A stretch of DNA of 12,002 bases from Chloroflexi bacterium RBG_16_64_43. GTDB lineage: Bacteria; Chloroflexota; Anaerolineae; Anaerolineales; RBG-16-64-43. The DNA lies in NCBI GenBank assembly GCA_001796965.1, contig MGOA01000123.1:1-12002 (forward strand). The letters run 5' to 3'. The position numbers were made by a program, and so were the translations under genes. Below are positions 1-5,809 of this stretch, one piece after another; the first letter of the stretch is position 1, and every line of letters starts with the position of its first letter. The notes beneath the pieces are model-generated. The model was not told the DNA's origin. It made no database searches and was given only the letters and a program-made list of their open reading frames with translations.

Positions 1-1639
1 TGCGCACCAGGTACAGGTAGCGCCCGTCGCTCGACCAGGCCGGGTCCCATTCCTCAGGCTGGTTGTGGTGCAGCTTGCTGATATTGATAAGCCCTGAGCC
101 GTCGGGGCGGACGAGGTAGATCTGCGCCGCGCCGCCGGTGCGGTCGGAGACGTAGGCGATGCGATCGCCGCGAGGGTTCCAGGCGGGGTAGTAGTCGTCG
201 GCCGGGTTGTTGCTGAGATTCTGGCTGCCGCTGCCGTCGGCATTCATGATGAAGATGTCACGCTTCTTCGCGTCGGCGCTCTCGGCCTCGTAGACGATGC
301 GTTGGCCGTCGGGCGACCAGTGCGGGTGACCCTTGTTGCCGGAGTCGAAAGTGAGCTGGCGCGTGCTGCCATCGGCGAGGTCGAGTACGAACAATTGATA
401 AAAGCCGTCGCCCGAGCGCGTACTGGAAAAGACGATCAGCGAACTGCCGCCGAGCGGGGTGGGCAAGGCAGTCGGCGCCGCGGTTTCGGTCGGCGCGAGA
501 GTGGGCGCAGGAGTTGCGGTGGGGATGAGTACCACAACCGGCACGGCGGTGGGCGAGGCTTGCGGCAGCGGGCTGGGGCTGTCGAGGGCGGTCGGCACGA
601 CCACCGCGGGCGTGAGCGGAATGTCGGGCAGCGGCGGGTTGAGTAGATAAAGCAGCGCTACGATCGCGATCCCGGTCAGGATGGTGAGGCTCAGAAGCAC
701 CGTGACCACCCACGGGAAGCGGCGCGCGCGCCTTGAAGGAACGGCTGCGGTGGCGGCCACGGACAAAGGTGACCCGATCGGCTTGCGGATGGTGGCGTTC
801 GGCTGCGCGGCGGCGGGACGCGGCGGAGGCGGGGGCAGGCCGCGGCCGAGCAAGCCCTCGTAGAACTCGGCGGTGGAGGGGTAACGGTCTTCCGGGTTGA
901 GTTGCAGGGCGCGCGTGAGGGCGGCTTCGACGGCCGGGCTGACTTTGGGGTTGATCTCGCTGGCCGGCCGGAAATTCGATTGGCCAAGGGTGCGCTCGAG
1001 GCTGTCGGGAGGAATGGTGCCTGTGAGCAAGGTGTAGAGCGTGGCGGCCAACGAGTACTGGTCGCTGCGTGAGTCGGTCGGCCGGCTACCGTATTGTTCG
1101 GGAGGGGCGAAGCCTGGGGTCAGGCTGCGCGCGCCGGTCGATGTCCCACCGCCCACATCCGCTACCTTGGCGATGCCGAAGTCCACCAAGATCGGGTGTC
1201 CGTCGGGCGTGAGCTTGATGTTGGCCGGCTTGATGTCGCGATGGATGACGACCGGCTGGCGCGTATGCAGGTAGGAGAGCGCGTTGCAGATTTCCTTGGC
1301 CCACGCCAGGACCTGCGGCTCGGCCAGCGGGCTCTCGCGCTCGAGGCGGGTCTTGAGATCCTCCCCGGCCACGTAATCCATGACCAGGTATTGGCGTGAT
1401 CCGATGACGAAGTGGTCGGTGACGCGCGGGAGGTTTCCATGGCGTAGCGAGGCCAGGAGTACCGCCTCGCGCTTGAACTGGCGGATGGCTTCGCCCGCCG
1501 AGTTCAGGTTCTCTTTGATGGCGACCGGCGTGGAGAGCACCAGATCGTAGGCGCGGTACACCGCGCCCATGCCGCCCCGGCCCAGCAGTCCCTCGATCCG
1601 ATACCGGTTTTGGAGGAGTTCCCCTACCGAGAGCGTCAT
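1..1639 (-). CDS. Ser/Thr protein kinase with TM segment and C-terminal PD40/TolB-like beta-propeller repeats (partial)
   Basis: Hanks-type membrane kinase, predicted to phosphorylate proteins on Ser/Thr in response to something sensed outside the cell. 546 residues are present and the frame is still open at base 1, so the C-terminus is missing. The kinase domain covers about residues 13-265: glycine loop GRGGMGAVY (20-28), VAIKEN with Lys42, catalytic HRDIKPAN (133-140), DFG (153-155), and APPE in place of APE (178-181). A proline-rich stretch (268-280) and a basic RRARR patch precede one membrane helix (about 309-333). A Pro/Thr-rich linker (335-396) follows, then TolB/PD40-type repeats with HWSPDG (440-445), AWNPRG (486-491) and AWSSDG (534-539). 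The start is fixed by the typical N-terminus (GELLQNRYRIEGLLG) and by a promoter immediately upstream; no Shine-Dalgarno is visible. The family and domain order are common in Chloroflexota. The ligand is unknown. Confidence 0.95.
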   Translation of the reverse strand, partial: MTLSVGELLQNRYRIEGLLGRGGMGAVYRAYDLVLSTPVAIKENLNSAGEAIRQFKREAVLLASLRHGNLPRVTDHFVIGSRQYLVMDYVAGEDLKTRLERESPLAEPQVLAWAKEICNALSYLHTRQPVVIHRDIKPANIKLTPDGHPILVDFGIAKVADVGGGTSTGARSLTPGFAPPEQYGSRPTDSRSDQYSLAATLYTLLTGTIPPDSLERTLGQSNFRPASEINPKVSPAVEAALTRALQLNPEDRYPSTAEFYEGLLGRGLPPPPPRPAAAQPNATIRKPIGSPLSVAATAAVPSRRARRFPWVVTVLLSLTILTGIAIVALLYLLNPPLPDIPLTPAVVVPTALDSPSPLPQASPTAVPVVVLIPTATPAPTLAPTETAAPTALPTPLGGSSLIVFSSTRSGDGFYQLFVLDLADGSTRQLTFDSGNKGHPHWSPDGQRIVYEAESADAKKRDIFIMNADGSGSQNLSNNPADDYYPAWNPRGDRIAYVSDRTGGAAQIYLVRPDGSGLINISKLHHNQPEEWDPAWSSDGRYLYLVR

Positions 1640-1646
1640 GGGCGCG

Positions 1647-1675
1647 ATTTTAGCGTCAAAGCGGCGGAAGGACAA
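1647..1675 (-). promoter_or_regulatory. Sigma70-type promoter of the Ser/Thr kinase gene, probably leaderless
   Basis: On the minus strand, TTGTCC (1675-1670) and TAAAAT (1652-1647) are separated by exactly 17 bases, matching 4/6 and 5/6 of the consensus. Only seven bases lie between the -10 box and the ATG at 1639, so transcription should begin at or next to the start codon. This agrees with the absence of a ribosome binding site. The promoter lies in the short gap after the NifU-like gene, so the kinase can be transcribed separately from the upstream unit. Confidence 0.6.
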
Positions 1676-1691
1676 ACGCTGCGGTGGACGG

Positions 1692-1952
1692 CTAGCCGGC
1701 CTCCACCCGTTCGATATCGGGGAAGAACTGGCGCACGGTGCCTTCTACCCAGCCGTGCAGTGTGGCCGGAGAGAGCGGGCAACCCAGGCACGCGCCGCCC
1801 ATCTTGACCTTGAGCACGCGTCCGTCGAAGGAGACAAGCCGGACGGAGCCGCCATGGTAGTGCTCGATGTACGCGCTGAGCGACTCGAGCAATGCTTTCA
1901 TGCGCTGCTGCGGAGTGGCATCGGGCGGCACGGCGGGCGTCGATTGGGCCAT
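1692..1952 (-). CDS. NifU C-terminal (Nfu-type) Fe-S scaffold domain protein
   Basis: Small 86-residue cytoplasmic protein made essentially of a single NifU-C/Nfu domain, which in known members carries an Fe-S cluster between subunits and passes it to target proteins. The signature MGGACLGCPLS (51-61) holds the two cysteines, Cys55 and Cys58, in the CxxC spacing needed for the cluster. The upstream alpha-helical part (QRMKALLESLSAYIEHYHGG) and the beta-strand VRLVSFDGRVLKVKM are typical. The N-terminal IscU-like and A-type domains found in larger NifU/NfuA proteins are absent, as in many stand-alone Nfu proteins. The start at 1952 is supported by an AAGGAG-type ribosome binding site a few bases upstream. 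It follows the Crp-like gene by 9 bases, so the two are almost certainly co-transcribed. No other Fe-S assembly gene is visible nearby. Confidence 0.9.
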   Translation of the reverse strand: MAQSTPAVPPDATPQQRMKALLESLSAYIEHYHGGSVRLVSFDGRVLKVKMGGACLGCPLSPATLHGWVEGTVRQFFPDIERVEAG

Positions 1953-1961
1953 CGGGTCTCC

Positions 1962-2435
1962 TTACGAGCGCGGCTCTTGCTGCATCCCCTGATGCAGCAT
2001 GGCCAGCACTTGCGCATGCGTGGCTTGGAGCCGTTCGGCGATCACCTCTGCCAGGCGCTCGAGGATCAGCACGCCGGTTTCCGGATCGACCTGGCACAGG
2101 CGGCGCAAGGCCGCGCCCGAGATGACCAGCGTCTCGCTCGACTCCTGACAGACGGCCCCTGAAGTATAACGCCCCCTGCCAAGGGCGGCCGACCAGCCAA
2201 AAACCCCGCCCGGCTCAAGCACGGCGACCGTGATCGGTTCGCCGTCATCGGGCTTGAAACGGATGGTCACTTTGCCGCGCAAGAGGAGATACAGATGGGT
2301 GGCCGGCTGGCCCTGGCTGAAGATGAGGCTGCCGGCTTCGAAGGCCGTGCGCGTGCCCAGGCGCGCAATGAGGTCGCGCTTGTGCGGGTCGAGACCGCGG
2401 AAAAGACTGACGCGGGATAATTCTTGCTCGGTCAT
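1962..2435 (-). CDS. Cyclic nucleotide-binding (Crp/Fnr-like) domain protein lacking a DNA-binding domain
   Basis: 157-residue protein matching the effector domain of the Crp/Fnr family: SLFRGLDPHKRDLIARL at 10-26, the beta-roll FEAGSLIFSQGQPATHLYLLLRGKV (32-56), and VLEPGGVFGWSAALGRGRYTSGAV (72-95). A long helix (about 122-150) corresponds to the Crp dimerisation helix, after which the protein ends. Crp proteins are normally 200-230 residues with a C-terminal winged helix-turn-helix; that part is missing and the next gene starts 9 bases later. The phosphate-binding cassette has Trp81 where cAMP binders usually have Glu, so cAMP binding is doubtful. FGWSA-type members occur widely in bacteria and may respond to other ligands or act through protein contact. 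The start is the ATG at 2435; its ribosome binding site is weak (a GAGGGGG about 17 bases upstream). It heads the unit with the NifU-like gene. Confidence 0.85.
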   Translation of the reverse strand: MTEQELSRVSLFRGLDPHKRDLIARLGTRTAFEAGSLIFSQGQPATHLYLLLRGKVTIRFKPDDGEPITVAVLEPGGVFGWSAALGRGRYTSGAVCQESSETLVISGAALRRLCQVDPETGVLILERLAEVIAERLQATHAQVLAMLHQGMQQEPRS

Positions 2436-2510
2436 GGGAATGCGGGCAGAGCCCCCTCAATGAATGTCCTCAGAGTCTATGGAGGGGCCTGCGAGGGGCG
2501 AAGTGGCAAT

Positions 2511-2556
2511 TGTCCTGATTCGGACATGACAAGACCGAATGGGCAACCCACATTCG
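2511..2556. promoter_or_regulatory. Cluster of overlapping inverted repeats, putative operator
   Basis: Three dyads overlap. First, TGTCC (2511-2515), six bases, GGACA (2522-2526): the same geometry as Crp sites (TGTGA-N6-TCACA). Second, ATTCGG (2518-2523), eleven bases, CCGAAT (2535-2540). Third, CGAATG (2536-2541), nine bases, CATTCG (2551-2556). All arms are perfect. The cluster lies 76-121 bases upstream of the Crp-like gene and about 140-185 bases upstream of the phospholipase gene, so it could serve either direction. The binding protein is unknown; the neighbouring Crp-like protein has no DNA-binding domain and cannot bind directly. Confidence 0.4.
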
Positions 2557-2674
2557 ACACGAGTCATATGTAAGCCAGCGCAGGTGGTGGGGTCAGGCGT
2601 GGGGCGGCGCGGCCTCGTGCGCTGGGGCACATAGTGGCTCGGCATCCTCCCGTGGGATCATCAGCCAATCTGCG

Positions 2675-2680
2675 TACAAT
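2675..2680 (+). promoter_or_regulatory. Possible -10 box before the patatin gene
   Basis: TACAAT matches 5/6 of TATAAT. The -35 region at 17-base spacing (GTGGGA, 2652-2657) is poor. A start from this box would fall near 2687, downstream of the GGAGG at 2681-2685, so this box and that ribosome binding site cannot both serve the same transcript. Confidence 0.35.
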
Positions 2681-2694
2681 GGAGGCATGTGGGA

Positions 2695-3627
2695 ATGTCG
2701 CGCGATGGGAAGCGGGCGAGCGCAATGCTGGCCTACGTCTTGAGCGGCGGCGGAAGCCTGGGCGCGCTGCAGGCGGGCGCGCTGGAGGTGTTGCTCGAGC
2801 GGGGCCCGCGGCCGCAGATCGTGGTAGGCACATCGGCCGGCGCGTTGAATGCGATCTTCGTCGCGGCCGAGCCGACGCCGCGCGGCGCGCGCGCGATGCA
2901 GAAGGTTTGGCGAGGGGCGCAGCCGGCGAGGCTCGGGCCGCCGGGTGCGTTCACCCTGGCGCGGCGATTCATGTTTGGCCGCGAGAGCCTATTCTCGAAC
3001 GATCGTCTGCGGGAATACCTCGCGCGATCGCTGCCGCTCGGGCTGCGCACCTTCGGCGAAGTGTATGAGCGCACGGGTGTGCGCGCGCTGACGGTGGCGG
3101 TGGGGCTGCACAGCGGGCGGGTGCGCGTGTTCGGCGCAGAACGCGGCGACCGTTTGATCGATGGGGCGATGGCCTCGACCGCGCTGCCGCCGTATTATCC
3201 GCCGTGGTCCGCGGGCGACGAGCGCTACTTGGATGGCGGCGTGCTGGCTAACCTGCCGCTGGAGATCGCGATGGCGCATGGCGCGAGCGAAGCGGTGGTG
3301 CTCGACCTGTACGATGCCGCAGCCCGCCCGGCGACCACCTCGATGCGCGACATCGGGCTTGCGGCGATCGGGATCATGATCCGGCGACAGACCGAGATCC
3401 AGTTCCAGGCCGCGCGCCAGGCGGGGCTGCGCCTGCATCACCTCTCGCTGTCGGCGGGCGGTGTGCCCTTCTTCGACTTCTCGCATGTGGATGAACTGGT
3501 ACGCCTGGGGCGCAGCGCGGCGGAGGACTTCCTGCTGCGCAACCCGCAGCGCTTGCCCGGCGGCCCGACCTGGCGCTACCGCTGGCGGCGTCTGACAGGA
3601 CGCGTGCCGCAACGGCCGCGCTGGTAG
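2695..3627 (+). CDS. Patatin-like phospholipase family protein
   Basis: 310-residue cytoplasmic serine hydrolase of the patatin/RssA type, predicted to cleave acyl groups from phospholipids or related lipids with a Ser-Asp dyad. It has the oxyanion loop GGGSLG (18-23), nucleophile elbow GTSAG with Ser47 (45-49), and the dyad Asp180 in LDGGVLANLP (179-188). No signal peptide or membrane helix is visible. The C-terminal tail (283-310) is Arg/Pro-rich and probably outside the fold. The ATG at 2695 is chosen because GGAGG (2681-2685) lies 9 bases before it. GTG 2689 (3 bases from GGAGG) and ATG 2725, directly before the conserved AYVLSGGG strand, are alternatives. The methyltransferase gene follows within 40 bases on the same strand. 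The natural substrate is unknown. Confidence 0.92.
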   Translation: MSRDGKRASAMLAYVLSGGGSLGALQAGALEVLLERGPRPQIVVGTSAGALNAIFVAAEPTPRGARAMQKVWRGAQPARLGPPGAFTLARRFMFGRESLFSNDRLREYLARSLPLGLRTFGEVYERTGVRALTVAVGLHSGRVRVFGAERGDRLIDGAMASTALPPYYPPWSAGDERYLDGGVLANLPLEIAMAHGASEAVVLDLYDAAARPATTSMRDIGLAAIGIMIRRQTEIQFQAARQAGLRLHHLSLSAGGVPFFDFSHVDELVRLGRSAAEDFLLRNPQRLPGGPTWRYRWRRLTGRVPQRPRW

Positions 3628-3664
3628 CGTTGCGCCGGGAAACCCCGCGCTAGAGGTGACGCTG

Positions 3665-4540
3665 ATGCCTACAACTCGGGCGAAGAAACCCGCCGCGGCC
3701 CGGTCCGCCTCGCCGCGCACGCCGCGCAACAAACTGAACGACCTCGCCCCGCGCGACTGGCTCAGATTCCAGAAATCATGGTTCATTCACAACCCACCGC
3801 CGCGGCGACGAGGCGTGCTGGCCCATCCGGCGAAATTCCCAGAAACGCTGGTGTGCGAGTTTGTCGAATTCTTTACCAAGCGCGGCGGCTGGGTGTTGGA
3901 CCCGATGCTGGGGACGGGCAGCACACTGGTGGCGTGCGTGCAGGCGGGGCGCAACGGAGTGGGCATCGAGCTCAACCCGCGCTATGCGGAGATCGCGCGG
4001 GGCGAGGTGCTAGCGGCGCGCGCGGCGGCCGGGCGCAAGTCAGCGCGGCTGCGGGCGGAGGTGATCGAGGGTGATGCGTTCCAGGCGCTGCCGCTGCTGG
4101 CCGCGCTTGAACTCCCGCCGATCGATTACATGATCACCTCCCCGCCCTATTGGGACATGCTACACGCGCGAGGTGCGGCCACGCAGCGCGCGCGGCGTGC
4201 GGCGCCGGAGCTGGACGTGTATTACTCGGAGGATGCGCGCGACCTGGGCAACGTGAGCGATTACCAGGAGTTTCTTGCCCGGCTGACCGCGCTGTATGCG
4301 AATCTGCAGCCGCTCTTTCGTCCGGGGGCGTATCTCACGATCATCGTCAAGAACGTCAAGAAGGGCGGCAGGATCTATCCGCTGGCGTGGGATTTGGCGC
4401 ACAATCTCAGTGCGACGTATGCCCTCAAGGATGAGCGCATCTGGTGCCAGGACAACGTGCGGCTCGCGCCGTACGGCCTGGGCAGCGCGTGGGTCTCGAA
4501 CACCGTGCATCATTACTGTTTGCAGATGAGGCGGGAGTAA
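3665..4540 (+). CDS. Site-specific DNA methyltransferase (N4-cytosine/N6-adenine type), orphan
   Basis: 291-residue SAM-dependent DNA methylase that transfers a methyl group to an exocyclic amino group. The SAM-binding motif I DPMLGTGST (79-87) follows a motif X-like region HPAKFPETLV (54-63), and IELNPRY (101-107) fits motif II. The catalytic motif IV TSPPYW (158-163) comes after; SPPY is usual for N4-cytosine enzymes but also occurs in N6-adenine ones. The C-terminal part ending in WVSNTVHHYCLQM probably belongs to target recognition. The order motif I then IV differs from the common beta class, where IV precedes I. The N-terminal 30 residues are basic and low in complexity. ATG 3665 has AGAGG 8 bases upstream; GTG 3656 would overlap that site. 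No restriction endonuclease, specificity subunit or Vsr gene is adjacent, so it is probably a solitary regulatory or housekeeping methylase. The target site cannot be deduced. Confidence 0.9.
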   Translation: MPTTRAKKPAAARSASPRTPRNKLNDLAPRDWLRFQKSWFIHNPPPRRRGVLAHPAKFPETLVCEFVEFFTKRGGWVLDPMLGTGSTLVACVQAGRNGVGIELNPRYAEIARGEVLAARAAAGRKSARLRAEVIEGDAFQALPLLAALELPPIDYMITSPPYWDMLHARGAATQRARRAAPELDVYYSEDARDLGNVSDYQEFLARLTALYANLQPLFRPGAYLTIIVKNVKKGGRIYPLAWDLAHNLSATYALKDERIWCQDNVRLAPYGLGSAWVSNTVHHYCLQMRRE

Positions 4541-4609
4541 GGTGAGCGGCACAGGATTTCGGCGGCTGGGCAATTAGCGGCCTGCGCGCCTGCTCTTGGT
4601 GATGAAACC

Positions 4610-5161
4610 ATGCAAATCAAAGACCTGACCGCGACTGACACGAACGCTGTCGAGCAAGCCGCCGCCCTTCTGGTCTTGGCCTTCAGAGAGCACTCGCCCG
4701 AGGCGTGGCCCACCATGGAGTCGGCGCGAGCCGAGGTCCGCGAATCCTTGGGGCCGGGCCGCATCAGCCGCGTTGCGCTTGACGCGAAGAGAGGCGTAGT
4801 GGGCTGGGTCGGCGGTATCCGCGCTTACGGGGGAAAGACCTGGGAACTCCATCCGCTCGTGGTTCACCCGCAGCATCAGGGCCAGGGGATCGGCCGGGCG
4901 CTGGTGCTGGATCTGGAGGCACAGGTACTTTCTCGAGGCGGGCGGTCGATCTACCTCGGAACGGATGACGAGGACGGGATGACCTCGATCGGGCGGATCG
5001 AGCTTTACCCGCAGGTGCTTGAGCATCTGGTCGGCATCAAGAATCTAAAGCGGCACCCGTATGAGTTCTATCAGAAGATGGGTTTCGCGGTGGTGGGCGT
5101 CATACCGGATGCCAGCGGTCCGGGCAAGCCGGACATCTTCATGGCCAAGCGGATTGCCTGA
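4610..5161 (+). CDS. GNAT N-acetyltransferase, AAC(6')-like
   Basis: 183-residue single-domain GNAT enzyme. It closely resembles chromosomal proteins annotated as aminoglycoside 6'-N-acetyltransferases, which move an acetyl group from acetyl-CoA to the 6' amine of aminoglycosides. The acetyl-CoA loop is QGQGIGRA (90-97), preceded by the strand WELHPLVVHP (78-87). Further family blocks are AWPTME (32-37), YLGTDDEDGMTS (115-126), HPYEFYQKMGF (149-159) and KPDIFMAKRI (173-182). It is full length for the family. The start is the first in-frame ATG, with a weak GGTGA before it. The DinB-fold gene follows 22 bases downstream. Resemblance alone does not prove drug acetylation; many such chromosomal enzymes have other amine substrates and confer little resistance. 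Confidence 0.88.
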   Translation: MQIKDLTATDTNAVEQAAALLVLAFREHSPEAWPTMESARAEVRESLGPGRISRVALDAKRGVVGWVGGIRAYGGKTWELHPLVVHPQHQGQGIGRALVLDLEAQVLSRGGRSIYLGTDDEDGMTSIGRIELYPQVLEHLVGIKNLKRHPYEFYQKMGFAVVGVIPDASGPGKPDIFMAKRIA

Positions 5162-5183
5162 GCCGTCGCTGCAGGGAGATCCT

Positions 5184-5663
5184 ATGCCTGAACACATCGA
5201 CCCGACGATTGCGCTCAAACGCGCAGACCAGGAATTCTGCGAGGTCATCCAAGGGCTGCCGGATGACCTCTTTATGACGAAGACGGATGGCTGGACGCCG
5301 CGCGACGTTGTGGCGCACCTGGTCGGGTGGAACCGGCGCATGATCCAGGCCTGCCAGGCGATTCTTGCTGGCCGCACTCCGGACTACTATGCCGATGCGC
5401 CCAACGACTACCGCACAATCAACGCCGAGTATGTTGCGCGATTCGCAGCAACTTCGAAAGAGACTCTTCTGGGGGAGTTGACCGCCGGACTGCAAGAGCT
5501 CGTTGAATTCGCAGCGGCACTCGACCCGGCCGAGTGGGAGGCGAGCCACGGGGTGAAGCACTACCGTGGCGGGCCGGCCTCGGTGGCTCAAACGTTGGGC
5601 TCGCTCGCCGGCGATTACGCTGAGCATGCGCGGCAGATTCGCGAGTGGCGAGGCGCCGGGTGA
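5184..5663 (+). CDS. DinB/maleylpyruvate isomerase-fold (ClbS/DfsB-like) four-helix protein
   Basis: 159-residue all-helical protein of the DinB/MDMPI superfamily, whose members are metal-binding thiol-dependent transferases, cyclopropane hydrolases (ClbS) or of unknown role. Typical blocks are WTPRDVVAHLVGWNRRM (37-53), with His45 as a likely metal ligand, and a C-terminal helix SLAGDYAEHARQIREW (140-155) with His148. The position that is often the third histidine appears as Asp144, and His126 (GVKHYRG) may compensate. The ATG at 5184 has GGGAG five bases upstream and fits the family N-terminus; the same frame stays open further upstream but overlaps the acetyltransferase and carries no family sequence. 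It is probably translated from the same message as the acetyltransferase, suggesting a shared stress or detoxification role. The exact substrate cannot be told. Confidence 0.8.
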   Translation: MPEHIDPTIALKRADQEFCEVIQGLPDDLFMTKTDGWTPRDVVAHLVGWNRRMIQACQAILAGRTPDYYADAPNDYRTINAEYVARFAATSKETLLGELTAGLQELVEFAAALDPAEWEASHGVKHYRGGPASVAQTLGSLAGDYAEHARQIREWRGAG

Positions 5664-5688
5664 GGCATCGGCATTCATTCGGGGCGAC

Positions 5689-5724
5689 GTGGCGTGGATC
5701 GCGCGAGCGCCCGACCCACGCCGC
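5689..5724. terminator. Possible stem-loop between the DinB-like gene and the kinase pair
   Basis: GGCGTGG (5691-5697) pairs with CCACGCC (5716-5722), extendable by two pairs (one a wobble); GCGC-GA-GCGC inside the loop could form a small second helix. There is no clear T-run after it, so intrinsic termination is uncertain; a factor-dependent terminator or chance GC pairing remain possible. Its position, 26 bases after the stop codon and before the next promoter, is suitable. Confidence 0.3.
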
Positions 5725-5751
5725 CCTCTGGCGCGCTTTGGTCTCTCCCAC

Positions 5752-5780
5752 TTGCACCGCGCCTCTCTCTCGGGTATCCT
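5752..5780 (+). promoter_or_regulatory. Candidate promoter for the deoxynucleoside kinase pair
   Basis: TTGCAC (5752-5757) and TATCCT (5775-5780) are separated by 17 bases, matching 3/6 and 4/6 of the sigma70 consensus. The expected start near 5787 would leave a short leader containing GAAGGAG (5794-5800), 9 bases before the ATG at 5810. The arrangement is coherent but the boxes are moderate. Confidence 0.45.
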
Positions 5781-5809
5781 AGGTGCACCTCCCGAAGGAG
5801 CCGCGCCGA

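Larger units (their letters stand above)
2436..2694. other. Intergenic region between divergent genes
   Basis: About 260 bases without a convincing gene, separating the leftward Crp-like/NifU unit from the rightward phospholipase. It holds overlapping inverted repeats (2511-2556), two direct copies of GAGGGGC 11 bases apart (2482-2488 and 2493-2499), a weak minus-strand -10-like TAGACT (2479-2474), and a plus-strand -10-like TACAAT (2675-2680). The stretch from 2557 to 2670 shows nothing I can name. Short open frames here look like random high-GC frames. Confidence 0.6.

Noticed and set aside
258..713. Long minus-strand open frame of 151 codons
   Set aside because: It is a shadow frame inside the Ser/Thr kinase coding region; its product is Arg/Ala/Pro/His-rich without any domain.
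2564..2833. Minus-strand small gene in the divergent spacer
   Set aside because: No ribosome binding site, Arg/Pro/Ala-rich product, and it runs antisense into the patatin gene.
2989..3786. 265-codon minus-strand frame opposite the patatin gene
   Set aside because: Antisense to a gene with clear catalytic motifs; composition (Arg, His, Gln-rich) is typical of antisense frames in high-GC DNA.
5061..5183. N-terminal extension of the DinB-like protein
   Set aside because: The 41 extra codons overlap the acetyltransferase in another frame and do not resemble the family; GGGAG before ATG 5184 marks the real start.
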